A stretch of DNA of 61,050 bases. Source: Bartonella koehlerae C-29 (lineage in GTDB: Bacteria; Pseudomonadota; Alphaproteobacteria; Rhizobiales; Rhizobiaceae). The notes under the pieces were generated by a model. It did not search any database. It saw nothing but the letters and a program-made list of their open reading frames with translations, and was not told the DNA's origin. The DNA lies in contig NZ_KL407334.1 of the NCBI RefSeq assembly GCF_000706625.1, positions 1,601,316-1,662,365 of the forward strand. Direction: 5' to 3'. Position 1 is the first letter of the stretch. Every line of letters starts with the position of its first letter. Positions 20,032 through 28,841 of the stretch are shown here, piece by piece. A program made the position numbers and the translations under genes.

Positions 20032-20694
20032 ATGAAAGCTGGCAATATTCATTATAATTGCGAAAATGATCTCCCAAAGAAAATTGCTCTTTTTCCTTTA
20101 GAAGGTGCGCTCTTATTGCCAGGAGGTTTTTTATCGCTCAACATTTTTGAACCAGAAGCTCTCGAAATGGTTGAAGACGTTATGGCATCCAACCGTTTGT
20201 TAGGTATTATTCAACCACTTTCTTCAGGAACAGACTATTTCCCCATACAGCTTTATAAAATGGGCTGTATAGGTCGCATCACACACTACAACGAAACAGG
20301 AAATGGGCAGCTTTTCATTATCCTACAAGGTGTTTGCCGCTTTACTTTAGAACAAGAACTCGTGAACACAAAATCCTATCGGATTGCTCTCGTCCAATCA
20401 AACATACAAGACCTACAAGAAGCAGAATTTTCAGAAAGCATTAATCGAGAAAACTTACTCAACATTGTTGAGCAATATCTCATCATACATGAAATAGAAT
20501 ATAATTGGAGCAATATCATACAAACGCCTACGCCTATATTGGTGAATGCTTTTTCATCGCTTATTCCTTTTACACCCGCAGAAAAACAAGCTCTGTTAGA
20601 AGCTCCTGATATTGGAAGCCGTGCCCAGACTCTTCTCGCTTTAACTGAACGCTCTCTTATAAAACAAACAGGAGCATATCACTATTTAAACTAA
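20032..20694 (+). CDS. Lon-substrate-binding (LON N-terminal) domain protein
   Basis: About 220 residues consisting of the LON N-terminal domain without ATPase or protease parts. Family text: 'KKIALFPLEGALLLPGGFLS', 'LNIFEPEALEMVEDVM', 'LLGIIQPLS', 'MGCIGRITHYNETGNGQLF', 'LQGVCRFTL'. I chose the ATG at 20032 (product starting MKAGNIHYNCENDL) because homologous proteins start close to this point. A GTG at 19981 or ATG at 19993 would add 17 or 13 residues. Stand-alone LON-domain proteins are common in Rhizobiales, next to a Trm112-like gene as here (13-bp gap). Function is unknown; a role in presenting substrates to proteases is inferred from the domain only. Confidence 0.85.
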   Translation: MKAGNIHYNCENDLPKKIALFPLEGALLLPGGFLSLNIFEPEALEMVEDVMASNRLLGIIQPLSSGTDYFPIQLYKMGCIGRITHYNETGNGQLFIILQGVCRFTLEQELVNTKSYRIALVQSNIQDLQEAEFSESINRENLLNIVEQYLIIHEIEYNWSNIIQTPTPILVNAFSSLIPFTPAEKQALLEAPDIGSRAQTLLALTERSLIKQTGAYHYLN

Positions 20695-20707
20695 TGGATG
20701 TTAAAAC

Positions 20708-20914
20708 ATGAAGAAAATGATCACTGATCCCAAAATGCTCGAATTGCTGGTTTGCCCAATTACAGGAGGAACTCTCTCTTTGAACCGAAAAACACAGGAA
20801 TTAATTTCGCTTAAAGCAAAACTCGCCTATCCTATTCGCGACGGTGTTCCCGTTATGCTTGCCTCCGAAGCCCGTCCTTTGCAAAATAATGAAAAAGAAC
20901 TCTATAAAAAATAA
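20708..20914 (+). CDS. Trm112-family small protein (UPF0434)
   Basis: 68 residues. '[20 protein letters not shown]' followed by '[20 protein letters not shown]' is the whole-length signature of UPF0434/Trm112-like proteins. They are zinc-ribbon-like partners of methyltransferases in other lineages. Here only one of the expected cysteines (VCPITGG) is present, as in many alphaproteobacterial members. It is cotranscribed with the preceding LON-domain gene and followed by a strong terminator. The start could be the second methionine (MITDPK). Confidence 0.88.
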   Translation: MKKMITDPKMLELLVCPITGGTLSLNRKTQELISLKAKLAYPIRDGVPVMLASEARPLQNNEKELYKK

Positions 20915-20965
20915 GAAAGTTCTATTCAATTTTCCTTTTACAATAAACTGTTATCAATCTAGTTT

Positions 20966-21004
20966 TCCATAAAGAAATATTCTTTATGGACGTAGTTTTT
21001 TTTT
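20966..21004 (+). terminator. Rho-independent terminator of the LON-domain/Trm112 operon
   Basis: An 11-bp perfect inverted repeat, TCCATAAAGAA (20966-20976) and TTCTTTATGGA (20980-20990), separated by 3 nt and followed by CGTAG and a run of ten T. Confidence 0.8.
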
Positions 21005-22840
21005 CAATAGTTAGCACTTTTAAAAAAGTAGTTTCATAACAAATCAACACATTATTTTTTATTTACCACTAATGTTACGCTGTTTTTGTATGAAGACAGT
21101 TCATAAAAAAGTATATTGAGTTCTTTCTCAAAAAATTTTTGATTCTGAATGTGCAGAGATACCCTCATTTTTTATAAAGAAGAGAAGATTTAGATAAAAC
21201 GAAGGATAAAGGATGGAATAAAACCATAGGATTTCAAATTTATAATGTAACGAAGATGCACATAGAAAATGATATCACATTGATCACCAACAGGAGTGGT
21301 TTAAAAAACTTTATTGCCCATGTCGTAAAGCTTAGTCTCCTTCTCACTCTCAAGGATAAAAACTTAATCCTTACTCATTCGATTACATGATTGATTTCTC
21401 TCAACGTATTCCACTTGGTGCCCACTAATATCATTCACTCCATAAGCTCACTGGACAAGCCCTGCCCTAAATATTATGTTCAACTTTAGATTTCTACATT
21501 TTAAGTTGGTGAAAAAAAAACTAAAACAAGACAGAGACAACGTTATATTTTTAATATACATAAATGCGCCTTATATGACCATACAACAAGACAATGTTTA
21601 CAATACTACCGACCCTGTTTTTGAAAAGAAATCAATTGTAATCGTTCAAAATGCGATGACAATCTTGGCAACAAGTAATTTAAATGCATAAACTACAAAA
21701 CATTATCTTAGCGTCTCATTTTAATTTTTAAAATTTACGTTTTGTCAATCAAACAGAATTTGCAAAGAAATAATATATCCCAAGCAACATTTTAATCACA
21801 ATATAAAGCGTTTAATTATCATGAGTAGTTTTTTGGAAAATCTATGTAAAGTTCTATGCATTTGGATCAATAAATCTGACCATCTGAACCAAAAGGCAGT
21901 ACAAAAATCCCAAATAAGCACTTAAAAATAATCTCAAATGCCGCCTCAAAACCGCTGTTCTTCGTAGTATTTTTGAAACCAACGAAACACGAGAAAAAGC
22001 GCAAGAAGAATATCTTTAAAAATAATGAAAGCTCTCTGCCGCTTTTAAAAACCAAATTGAAAGACACTTCAAGCTCTTAAACTCTTCTGAAAGTGCACAT
22101 CAAAAACAAGATCTTAAAAACACTCCTTCTATCGATATAAAATGACGCCAAAGAGTACCTTCAATGGCGATAAATAAATTGTAAACAAAAAAAACTGAAA
22201 GCCTTAACAGATAGATTTTTAAGATAAATACATAAAACCACGAGTCAAAAATCTAAACTGTTTATCTTTTAAAATCAAAATCATTTCGGCATGCATGATT
22301 TTTACAAACGAAAACGGCATTTATACTTAACCTCACTTTCTTTTTTCCTTTTTTCACAGCTGAATTTTTCCAATTTGTTAAAACCCATTTGAGCCCCCCT
22401 GAAATGTCTTGCTCTGCAAAATTTTTTGAAAACGCCACTGCAGATTTTATTTTAAAATATCCTATTGATTAAAAACGATGCATAGAAAAAAAATGATATA
22501 AATTCCATTAAAATAGAGAGACACATTGCAATGGTTGCGTTTAAATTTTGAAAAAAAGCAACCAAAACAACTGTTGTATTGTAACTCTGATTGATGATTT
22601 AAGGAAATTATCCTATGAATAAGTTTGTAGTTTTGATCGTATACGCAGCGATCAATAGGACCTGGAGGCTCTAACATCGAACATAGAATAAATCTGCTTT
22701 GCGGGTATCCTAGAATTTCCAAGGTTTTTGTTATATACAAGTGCTATAAGTACTATAAAGTAAGAAGCTGATTTGATGCCAGTACTTCTAGACCCCAGAA
22801 GACCAACGCGAAGGCGTTCACTATCGGTGGGCGGCTTTCA
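21005..22840. other. 1.8-kb gene-free debris
   Basis: Highly AT-rich with short broken frames. A plus-strand frame at 21476-21691 ('NAPYMTIQQDNVYNTTDPVF') and phrases near 21380 ('YMIDFSQRIPLGAH') and 21980 ('TNETREKAQEEYL') suggest old coding DNA. None can be assigned. No hairpin, tRNA or mobile element is recognisable. Confidence 0.4.
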
Positions 22841-23195
22841 AAGTGCGAACCCAAAATTCACATTTTAATGATATCTCTGTAGGCAAAAAAATCGCTTCAG
22901 AAGAAGCATCATAGGATTTTTTCAAAAACAATTAGGTTGTCATTTAAGCGCCATTTTCCAACAAATTCAAAAGTATGAAAAAGGAATAAATCGCGTAAGT
23001 GCAGAACACTTGCAGGAAATTGCCGATAGACTGAATGTTACTGTTTTTTTCTTTTATGCTGATATTTCAACAAAAGCAGATATTCTCTACCATGATAACG
23101 ACAAAGTATCAAACAAAGTAGAACACTTTCTTTTGAAAAATTTCAGAGGGCTTAACTCCAAAAAAACAAACGGCAATCTTGCGGTTGATTTCTGA
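22841..23195 (+). pseudogene. Broken XRE-family helix-turn-helix regulator gene
   Basis: Joining two frames gives 'HFNDISVGKKIAS', a damaged stretch, then 'GFFQKQLGCHLSAIFQQIQK', 'YEKGINRVSAEHLQEIADRL' and 'NVTVFFFYADIS'. VGkrIr..R...g.sQe.LG..l....QQiQKYEkG.NRvsa is the classic XRE/Cro domain used by many Rhizobiales regulators. The N-terminal third has lost its frame (stop near 22912) and no start codon is available in frame. The C-terminal part 'EHFLLKNFRGLNSKKTNG' remains open to 23195. It probably makes no product. Confidence 0.75.
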
Positions 23196-23723
23196 TTAAG
23201 AAGACATCTTCTTATTTTCATGATTTGCATGAACGTTTCTTCAATAAACGCCTTTATCACATGAAAAGAACTTATGAAATAAGAATAAACATCACAAAAT
23301 AAAATAGGGAACAGCACAGAAGAAAATCAGATCACAAACCTCCATTTTAACCTGCACATAAAAAACATTTATCATAAGGCAATATAAAAAACTTTACCAG
23401 CACAAGGCATGATACAATCGTTACAAAATTCAAACTTCTCAAGCTAAACAATTGACAGAAGATAAGCAATTCACTAGATTGCGGTGCTGTCAAGGAGATA
23501 TTCATGCAGCTTGGCATAAAATATTCAGGCTTTCTTAGCTCTTAAAAACCAGCAGGATGATACATTCGAAATCAACCAACCTGTGTTGGTGTGGGTTGTG
23601 ATTGACATGCACAAAAATGAGGCCTTTTAAAAGCCTACAATATTATGATTTAATTCCTGGCCAACTCGCCCTCTCCTGGGTATAGCCCAGGGAAGAAAAA
23701 TAGAGAGAACAGGAGTATGGAAA
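23196..23723. other. Leader region of asd with a short hairpin
   Basis: No gene. TTGACA at 23602-23607, followed 17 nt later by a weak TTTTAA, is a possible promoter. CCTGGG (23675-23680) and CCCAGG (23686-23691) form a tight 6-bp hairpin with a 5-nt loop, about 33 nt before the asd ATG; the ribosome site AGGAG follows at 23711. The hairpin could affect translation or mRNA stability, but no known motif matches. Confidence 0.4.
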
Positions 23724-24755
23724 ATGAGTTTTAAAGTTGCAATTGTCGGCGCAACTGGAAATGTTGGTCGTGAAATGCTAACAATTCTCGAGGAACGTGG
23801 TTTTCCTACTCATGAAATCGTTCCTTTAGCTTCACGCCGCTCCCTAGGGCAAAGTGTTTCTTATGGTGACAAAACTTTAAAAGTCAAAGCGCTTGATACG
23901 TACGATTTTTCCGATACAGACCTATGCCTCATGTCTGCTGGAGGGAGTATTTCCAAAGAATATGCTCCTAAAATCGCGGGGGCTGGCTGTGTGGTAATCG
24001 ACAATTCATCTACTTGGCGCTATGATAGCAATATTCCGTTGATTGTACCTGAAGTGAATGCACAAGCCATTGATCAATTTTCCAAGCGCAATATTATAGC
24101 TAACCCAAATTGTTCAACAATTCAACTTGTCTTAGCTTTAAAACCTCTCCATGAGGCAGCACACATTAAACGTGTTGTTGTGTCCACTTATCAATCGGTT
24201 TCCGGAGCCGGTAAAAAAGGGATGGATGAGCTCTTTGAACAATCACGAGCAGTTTTTGTTGCAGACCCAATCACATCAAAAAAATTCACCAAACGTATTG
24301 CCTTTAACGTCATTCCCCATATCGATGTTTTCATGGAAGATGGTTATACAAAAGAAGAGTGGAAAATGGCCGTTGAGACGAAGAAAATTCTTGATTCTAA
24401 GATCAAATTAACAGCAACAGCTGTTCGGGTTCCCGTCTTTATTGGTCATGCGGAAGCTGTTCATGTTGAATTTGAAAAACCACTAAGCGCCCCTGAAGCA
24501 CAGAAGCTTCTACGCAATGCACCAAGCTGTCAGCTTATCGATAAACATGAAGATGGCGGCTATATAACGCCTTATGAAAGCACTGGTGAAAATGACACCT
24601 TTATTAGCCGTGTTCGTGAAGATATCACCGTTGAAAATGGCTTAGCTTTTTGGATTGTAGCTGACAATTTAAGAAAAGGAGCCGCATTGAACGCAGTTCA
24701 AATTGCTGAACTACTCATTTCTCATAATTTGATAAAACCAAAATCAGCAAACTAA
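23724..24755 (+). CDS. asd: Aspartate-semialdehyde dehydrogenase
   Basis: A 343-residue NADP-dependent enzyme that converts aspartyl phosphate to the semialdehyde for lysine/diaminopimelate, threonine and methionine. The Rossmann start is 'KVAIVGATGNVGREML', the catalytic cysteine is Cys130 in 'NPNCSTIQLVLALKPL', and 'GAGKKGMDEL' and 'VPVFIGHAEAVHVEFE' are family blocks. Length is normal. The gene is monocistronic, with a terminator just after the stop. It is essential in most bacteria because it feeds diaminopimelate into the wall. Confidence 0.97.
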   Translation: MSFKVAIVGATGNVGREMLTILEERGFPTHEIVPLASRRSLGQSVSYGDKTLKVKALDTYDFSDTDLCLMSAGGSISKEYAPKIAGAGCVVIDNSSTWRYDSNIPLIVPEVNAQAIDQFSKRNIIANPNCSTIQLVLALKPLHEAAHIKRVVVSTYQSVSGAGKKGMDELFEQSRAVFVADPITSKKFTKRIAFNVIPHIDVFMEDGYTKEEWKMAVETKKILDSKIKLTATAVRVPVFIGHAEAVHVEFEKPLSAPEAQKLLRNAPSCQLIDKHEDGGYITPYESTGENDTFISRVREDITVENGLAFWIVADNLRKGAALNAVQIAELLISHNLIKPKSAN

Positions 24756-24762
24756 ACAAAAA

Positions 24763-24808
24763 CGGCAGCATGAAGCAAAAACGCCTTATACTGCTGTATT
24801 TTTTTCCT
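24763..24808 (+). terminator. Terminator after asd
   Basis: CGGCAGCA (24763-24770) pairs with TGCTGT (24791-24796 region) around a loop, followed by seven T. The stem has one G-U pair. Confidence 0.6.
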
Positions 24809-24841
24809 ATCACCGCAATAACAGTTGGATTTTCTGTATCC

Positions 24842-25468
24842 TTATGGCACGGGATAGGTCACAACACGGTAACGCGTTTCATTGCGTTCAAAATTTCTGT
24901 AATTGACATCATACGGGAAAAAGGGATTATAAGCGCTCACACGCTTTACAGATACACCTTGTGCCTTTTTGGAGGGATTTAAAACTGTCCTTTCATCCCT
25001 TTTTTTGACAGTTGTAGAATCAATGACTATATCTTTTCTGTAAAATTTTTGTAGATTTTTTCGTGTTTTTTGAGGTACCGTAAGATTTTTAAAACTGGAA
25101 ACAACCTGTTTTACTTTTTGCTTTTGTGCTTTTATCGTAGAATTTGGCTTCATGCGCATATGTGTAAAAGAGATCGTAGGAACATTATTAACATTTAAAT
25201 AACGTGCAGATACCCAACCGACCTTTCTATTATAGGAAAGTAAGCACCAAGATTTATTGGAAAGACAACCATTAATTTGCACTTTTGCTCCTGTTGAAGC
25301 AGTTGTAGTAACTTTGTAAGTTGTCGCTGGACCTATGCGTAGAACTGCCTGACCTGATGCGACGCGAGCAACTGTTGAAACTGCCGCATGAGAAGCAGTC
25401 ATTTCAAACCCCGATCCCCCCAAAATCAACAAAATCATTGTGATTGATAAAAAATCCTTTTTTAACAT
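24842..25468 (-). CDS. Exported SH3-domain protein
   Basis: 208 residues from the ATG at 25468, chosen because GGAGAGGAAG lies just upstream; an earlier in-frame ATG at 25552 lacks such a site. The N-terminus 'KKDFLSITMILLILGGSG' to SHAAVS is a signal peptide. The bacterial SH3 part follows: 'VASGQAVLRIGPATTYKVTT', then CLSNKSWCLL and 'RKVGWVSARYLNV', with paired cysteines that may form a disulfide. The C-terminal half is basic and low-complexity, ending 'YDVNYRNFERNETRYRVVTY'. Such periplasmic SH3 proteins are thought to bind peptidoglycan. Function in this organism is unknown. Confidence 0.8.
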   Translation of the reverse strand: MLKKDFLSITMILLILGGSGFEMTASHAAVSTVARVASGQAVLRIGPATTYKVTTTASTGAKVQINGCLSNKSWCLLSYNRKVGWVSARYLNVNNVPTISFTHMRMKPNSTIKAQKQKVKQVVSSFKNLTVPQKTRKNLQKFYRKDIVIDSTTVKKRDERTVLNPSKKAQGVSVKRVSAYNPFFPYDVNYRNFERNETRYRVVTYPVP

Positions 25469-25552
25469 TATTTTTCTTCCTCTCCAAAGTGTGAAGGACA
25501 AAATATAGACTTTTGCAAAAATGTACCCTGTTTCAATTTTGCCCTGTTTCAA

Positions 25553-26002
25553 TCAAGTGGTGATCGATTTTTGATCTCCTTAAAGAGATGCAGCACATTT
25601 CGAAAAAAGCTCTCTTAACTCTATCCCCTAAGCCATACACACGGCCTATTATCTTGATTGCGCAATATTCTCCTCATGAATTTACTGATAAAAACCCATT
25701 TGATTGCTTAGCGATTTAGCCAATCGTTACTTTAAAAAAGTTTTGAAATTGCCTTTGGTTCCAAAAAAAGAATTATAATAGAAGAATTTATTGCCAGAAT
25801 TTTGGAGAAAGACTGCCCATTCATCATATTATTTTTCAAGAATGCTTACAGTATTAGAAAAAAATAATATTATTTTTTGAATAAAAATGATTGAATATTC
25901 TATAAAGCTTTTATAGTCTCAAACCTCCCTAAAATAGTACAGAGTACATTGAATCTTCTCTCGAAGAATCTCTTAAGAAAAGAACAAGAAAGATAAAAGC
26001 AC
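25553..26002. other. Intergenic region upstream of metQ
   Basis: No gene. No SAM-II riboswitch or other known methionine element could be recognised. The AT-rich segment 25850-25915 may hold the promoter. A ribosome site (AAGAAAGATAAAAG) precedes the metQ ATG. Confidence 0.35.
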
Positions 26003-26821
26003 ATGAAATTCAAGCAATTATCCCGAAATGCTATAATTGGATTACTTTTTTCTCTTTTTGCACTTTTATTGTCTCCTGTCTTTTCTATGGCAGCAAATAA
26101 ATCAAACATTAAGCTCGGTGTTATGGAAGGACAGGAAGCGACTATTTGGAAAACCGCTGCAAAACAAGCTAAAAGAGCTGGTTTAAATATTGAACTTGTT
26201 TATTTTTCTGACTACACCCTACCTAACGATGCTGTTCACGCTGGAGAGATTGATGCGAATGCTTTTCAGCACACTCCTTATCTTAATAATCAAATTAAAC
26301 AACGTGGTTACAAACTTTCAATTGCTGGATATACGTTTCTTACTCCGATAGGTGTTTATTCTCACAAAATCAAAGAGTTAAAAGAACTGCGTGATGGAGC
26401 ACATATTGGCATTCCTAACGATCCCTCAAACGGTGGAAGAGCCTTATTGCTTCTCAATTCTCTAGGTCTCATTAAGTTAAAAGATCCTCACGATATTCTC
26501 GCATCTCCACTTGATATTGTTGAAAACCCTAAAAACTTGCAAATCCGTGAATTAGATGCCGGTATGTTAGGACGAGCGATCGATGATTTCGATATTGCGA
26601 TTATAAACACAAACTGGGCTTTGATCTCTGGACTAAACTTACAAACAGATGCTATTGCATGGGAGAAAGCAGAAAATAACCCTTATAATAATATTATTGT
26701 TGTGCGCACTATCGACAAAGATGAACCGTGGGTCAAACAATTAGTTTCTGCCTACAATAGTGAACCTGTCCGAGTAAAAATCAAAGAAGTTTTTGGCATG
26801 GCAGCCCAAACATCTTGGTAA
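26003..26821 (+). CDS. metQ: D/L-methionine ABC transporter substrate-binding protein (NlpA/MetQ family)
   Basis: 272 residues. A signal peptide (about 1-30, 'GLLFSLFALLLSPVFSMAAN') has no lipobox cysteine, so this is a soluble periplasmic binding protein rather than a lipoprotein. 'IKLGVMEGQEATIWKTAAK', 'DYTLPNDAVHAGEIDANAFQ', 'HTPYLNNQI', 'HIGIPNDPSNGGRALLLL' and 'DIAIINTNWAL' match the NlpA family closely. It delivers methionine to MetNI. The metN ATG lies 6 nt after the stop, so the three genes form one operon in the order Q-N-I. Confidence 0.94.
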   Translation: MKFKQLSRNAIIGLLFSLFALLLSPVFSMAANKSNIKLGVMEGQEATIWKTAAKQAKRAGLNIELVYFSDYTLPNDAVHAGEIDANAFQHTPYLNNQIKQRGYKLSIAGYTFLTPIGVYSHKIKELKELRDGAHIGIPNDPSNGGRALLLLNSLGLIKLKDPHDILASPLDIVENPKNLQIRELDAGMLGRAIDDFDIAIINTNWALISGLNLQTDAIAWEKAENNPYNNIIVVRTIDKDEPWVKQLVSAYNSEPVRVKIKEVFGMAAQTSW

Positions 26822-26827
26822 TTGTGA

Positions 26828-27862
26828 ATGGAGAATCCTAGCCTTATCTTTCTAAAAAATATCAGCCGTTGTTTTAGCACAACGGCTGATGTTCGTGCTA
26901 TTGATAATTTATCTTTGAATATCCATGCAGGTGAAATTCTTGGAATTATCGGACGTAGTGGAGCAGGAAAATCAACACTTATTCGTTGTTTAAATGGATT
27001 AGAGCGAATTGACGCGGGGTCCATTTTTTTTGAAGGTGTGAATGTTTCAAATCTGTCAGAAACAGAATGGGCACCTTATCGTCAACGCATTGGCATGATT
27101 TTTCAACATTTTAATCTTTTATCATCGCAAAATGTTCTTAATAACATTGCATTACCCCTTAAGTTAACCGGTATAAATAAAAAACAGCGCCACAAACGTG
27201 CCCTTGAGTTGATTGAATTAGTAGGGTTATGTGGTAAGGAATACTGTTATCCAGTAGAACTTTCAGGGGGACAAAAACAACGTGTTGGTATTGCACGCGC
27301 TCTAGCCGCTAATCCCAAAATATTGTTATCAGATGAAGCAACCTCTGCTCTTGATCCTGAAACAACGCAATCTATTTTAGAACTTCTTGCCGATATTAAC
27401 AAACGCCTCAATCTTACTATTGTGCTCATTACCCATGAAATGGAAGTTGTGCGCGCTATTGCGCATCGTGTTATTGTCCTCAATCAAGGACGCATTGTGG
27501 AAGAAGGGCATGTGAAAGATATTTTTACATCACCGCAAGATGATACGACTATTGCCATGCTTAAACTTGTCACTCCACAACTTCCTGAGAAATTTGCAAA
27601 AAATCTTAAACCAAGAGGCCAAGAAGCTGTTATTGAAATCAATATTGCAGGTGAAATTGCCCAACAACCTTTTCTCAATCTTCTGGAAAATGAAATCGGT
27701 TTAAGAGCACGTATTTTGCATGGTGGTATTGATACAGTCCAAGGTGAAACCATTGGGCGTCTCTTCTTAGGTCTTCCTGCACAAGATCAAGAAACTTTTA
27801 AAAAAGCCGTTCAGTGGTTAACCAGAAAAGGGCGATATTGTGAGGTTTTAGGTTATGTTTAA
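26828..27862 (+). CDS. metN: Methionine ABC transporter ATP-binding protein
   Basis: 344 residues. Walker A is GRSGAGKST (42-50), the signature LSGGQKQR, Walker B ILLSDEATSALDP, and the switch histidine is in LITHEM. A C-terminal NIL domain from about residue 260 ('PFLNLLENEIGLRARILHGG') senses methionine and inhibits transport when the pool is full. 'SRCFSTTADVRAIDNLSLNI' at the N-terminus is typical. Its end overlaps the metI start by 8 nt. Confidence 0.96.
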   Translation: MENPSLIFLKNISRCFSTTADVRAIDNLSLNIHAGEILGIIGRSGAGKSTLIRCLNGLERIDAGSIFFEGVNVSNLSETEWAPYRQRIGMIFQHFNLLSSQNVLNNIALPLKLTGINKKQRHKRALELIELVGLCGKEYCYPVELSGGQKQRVGIARALAANPKILLSDEATSALDPETTQSILELLADINKRLNLTIVLITHEMEVVRAIAHRVIVLNQGRIVEEGHVKDIFTSPQDDTTIAMLKLVTPQLPEKFAKNLKPRGQEAVIEINIAGEIAQQPFLNLLENEIGLRARILHGGIDTVQGETIGRLFLGLPAQDQETFKKAVQWLTRKGRYCEVLGYV

Positions 27863-28514
27863 TGTTCTCTCTCAGGAACTTCCCCAAGCCGTTTTCGATA
27901 CAGTATTGATGACGATAAGTGCTTCTGTGATGGCATTTATTATAGGGCTTCCACTTGGTCTGCTTCTTTATACAACCGCACGTGGAGGAATTTTTGCCTC
28001 ATATCTCATCAATCGCCCTCTGAGCATTATGATTGACAGTATTCGTGCCATTCCCTTTATTATTCTTGCATTTTATCTTCTACCCCTTACCCGTATAGTT
28101 GTAGGAAGAGGTGTAGGAATGCCTTCGGTGATTTTTGTTCTTACCATTTCAGCTATTCCTTTTTATGCAAGAATGGCGGAACTCTCTTTTAAAACTGTCG
28201 AGAATGGCCTGATTGAAGCTGCGCGTTCCATGGGAGCAAATCAACTTCAAATTATCAGACATGTTCTCATCCCTGAAGCACTCCCTAGTCTGATTACAGG
28301 TTTTACTGTTATGGTGATTTCTCTTATCGGAGCCACTTCACTTGCTGGATATCTCGGCGGAGGCGGTTTAGGGGATATGGCAATCCGCTATGGCTATCAG
28401 CGTTATAATACCTCCATTATGACAATAGTTATTATTCTTTTGATCATTCTGAATGTTATTACCCAATGGTCTTCTGATAAAATTGTACAAAAATTAGATA
28501 AAAAAAAGCATTAA
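27855..28514 (+). CDS. metI: Methionine ABC transporter permease
   Basis: A 219-residue integral membrane protein with five predicted membrane segments. The EAA loop that contacts MetN is 'GLIEAARSMGANQLQIIRHV', and 'LGGGGLGDMAIRYGYQRYN' is characteristic of MetI. It is the last intact gene of metQNI. A decayed second copy of its 3' half follows, split by an integrase relic. The functional metI copy is the upstream one. Confidence 0.96.
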   Translation: MFNVLSQELPQAVFDTVLMTISASVMAFIIGLPLGLLLYTTARGGIFASYLINRPLSIMIDSIRAIPFIILAFYLLPLTRIVVGRGVGMPSVIFVLTISAIPFYARMAELSFKTVENGLIEAARSMGANQLQIIRHVLIPEALPSLITGFTVMVISLIGATSLAGYLGGGGLGDMAIRYGYQRYNTSIMTIVIILLIILNVITQWSSDKIVQKLDKKKH

Positions 28515-28557
28515 AACAATTGAGAAATTTTTTTACTTCTCACCAACCATAGCAACT
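28514..28557. repeat. Duplicated maoC 3' end attached to intact metI
   Basis: These 44 bp (starting AAAACAATTGAGAAATTT, ending CCAACCATAGCAAC) match 30452-30495, which is the real end of the convergent maoC gene. The original order was evidently metI followed by convergent maoC; a tandem duplication of the junction explains the extra copy here. Confidence 0.8.
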
Positions 28558-28841
28558 TTCTTTCTTACTCTTGCATTTTACCTTTCTCCCCTTATCCCTA
28601 CAGTTACGATCGTAGAAAGAGATGTAGGAATACTGTAAAGTGATTTTTGTTCTCACCATTTCAGCCATTCCTTTTTATGCACAAATAGCATAACTCTCTT
28701 TTAAAACTGTCGAGAATGGCCTGATTGAAGCTGCATGTTCCATGGGAGCAAGCCAACTTAAAATTATCACAGGCATGTTCTCGTTCCTGAAGCGTTCTCT
28801 AGTCTGATTACCGGTTTTACTGTTATGGTGATTTCTCTTAT
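28558..28841 (+). pseudogene. metI: Second metI copy, left part (decayed)
   Basis: Matches metI from about 28056 to 28337. The shared text includes 'AAAACTGTCGAGAATGGCCT', GATTGAAGCTGC and GTTATGGTGATTTCTCTTAT. Translation gives broken pieces such as 'VIFVLTISAIPFYAQ' and 'SFKTVENGLIEAACSMGASQ'. Several stops and shifts are present. The rest of the copy resumes at 30262. Confidence 0.85.

Noticed and set aside
24770-24982. 70-codon plus-strand frame after asd
   Set aside because: It starts inside the asd terminator and runs antisense into the end of the exported SH3-protein gene.
25553-26002. SAM-II riboswitch upstream of metQNI
   Set aside because: The short conserved SAM-II core could not be found on the plus strand here.
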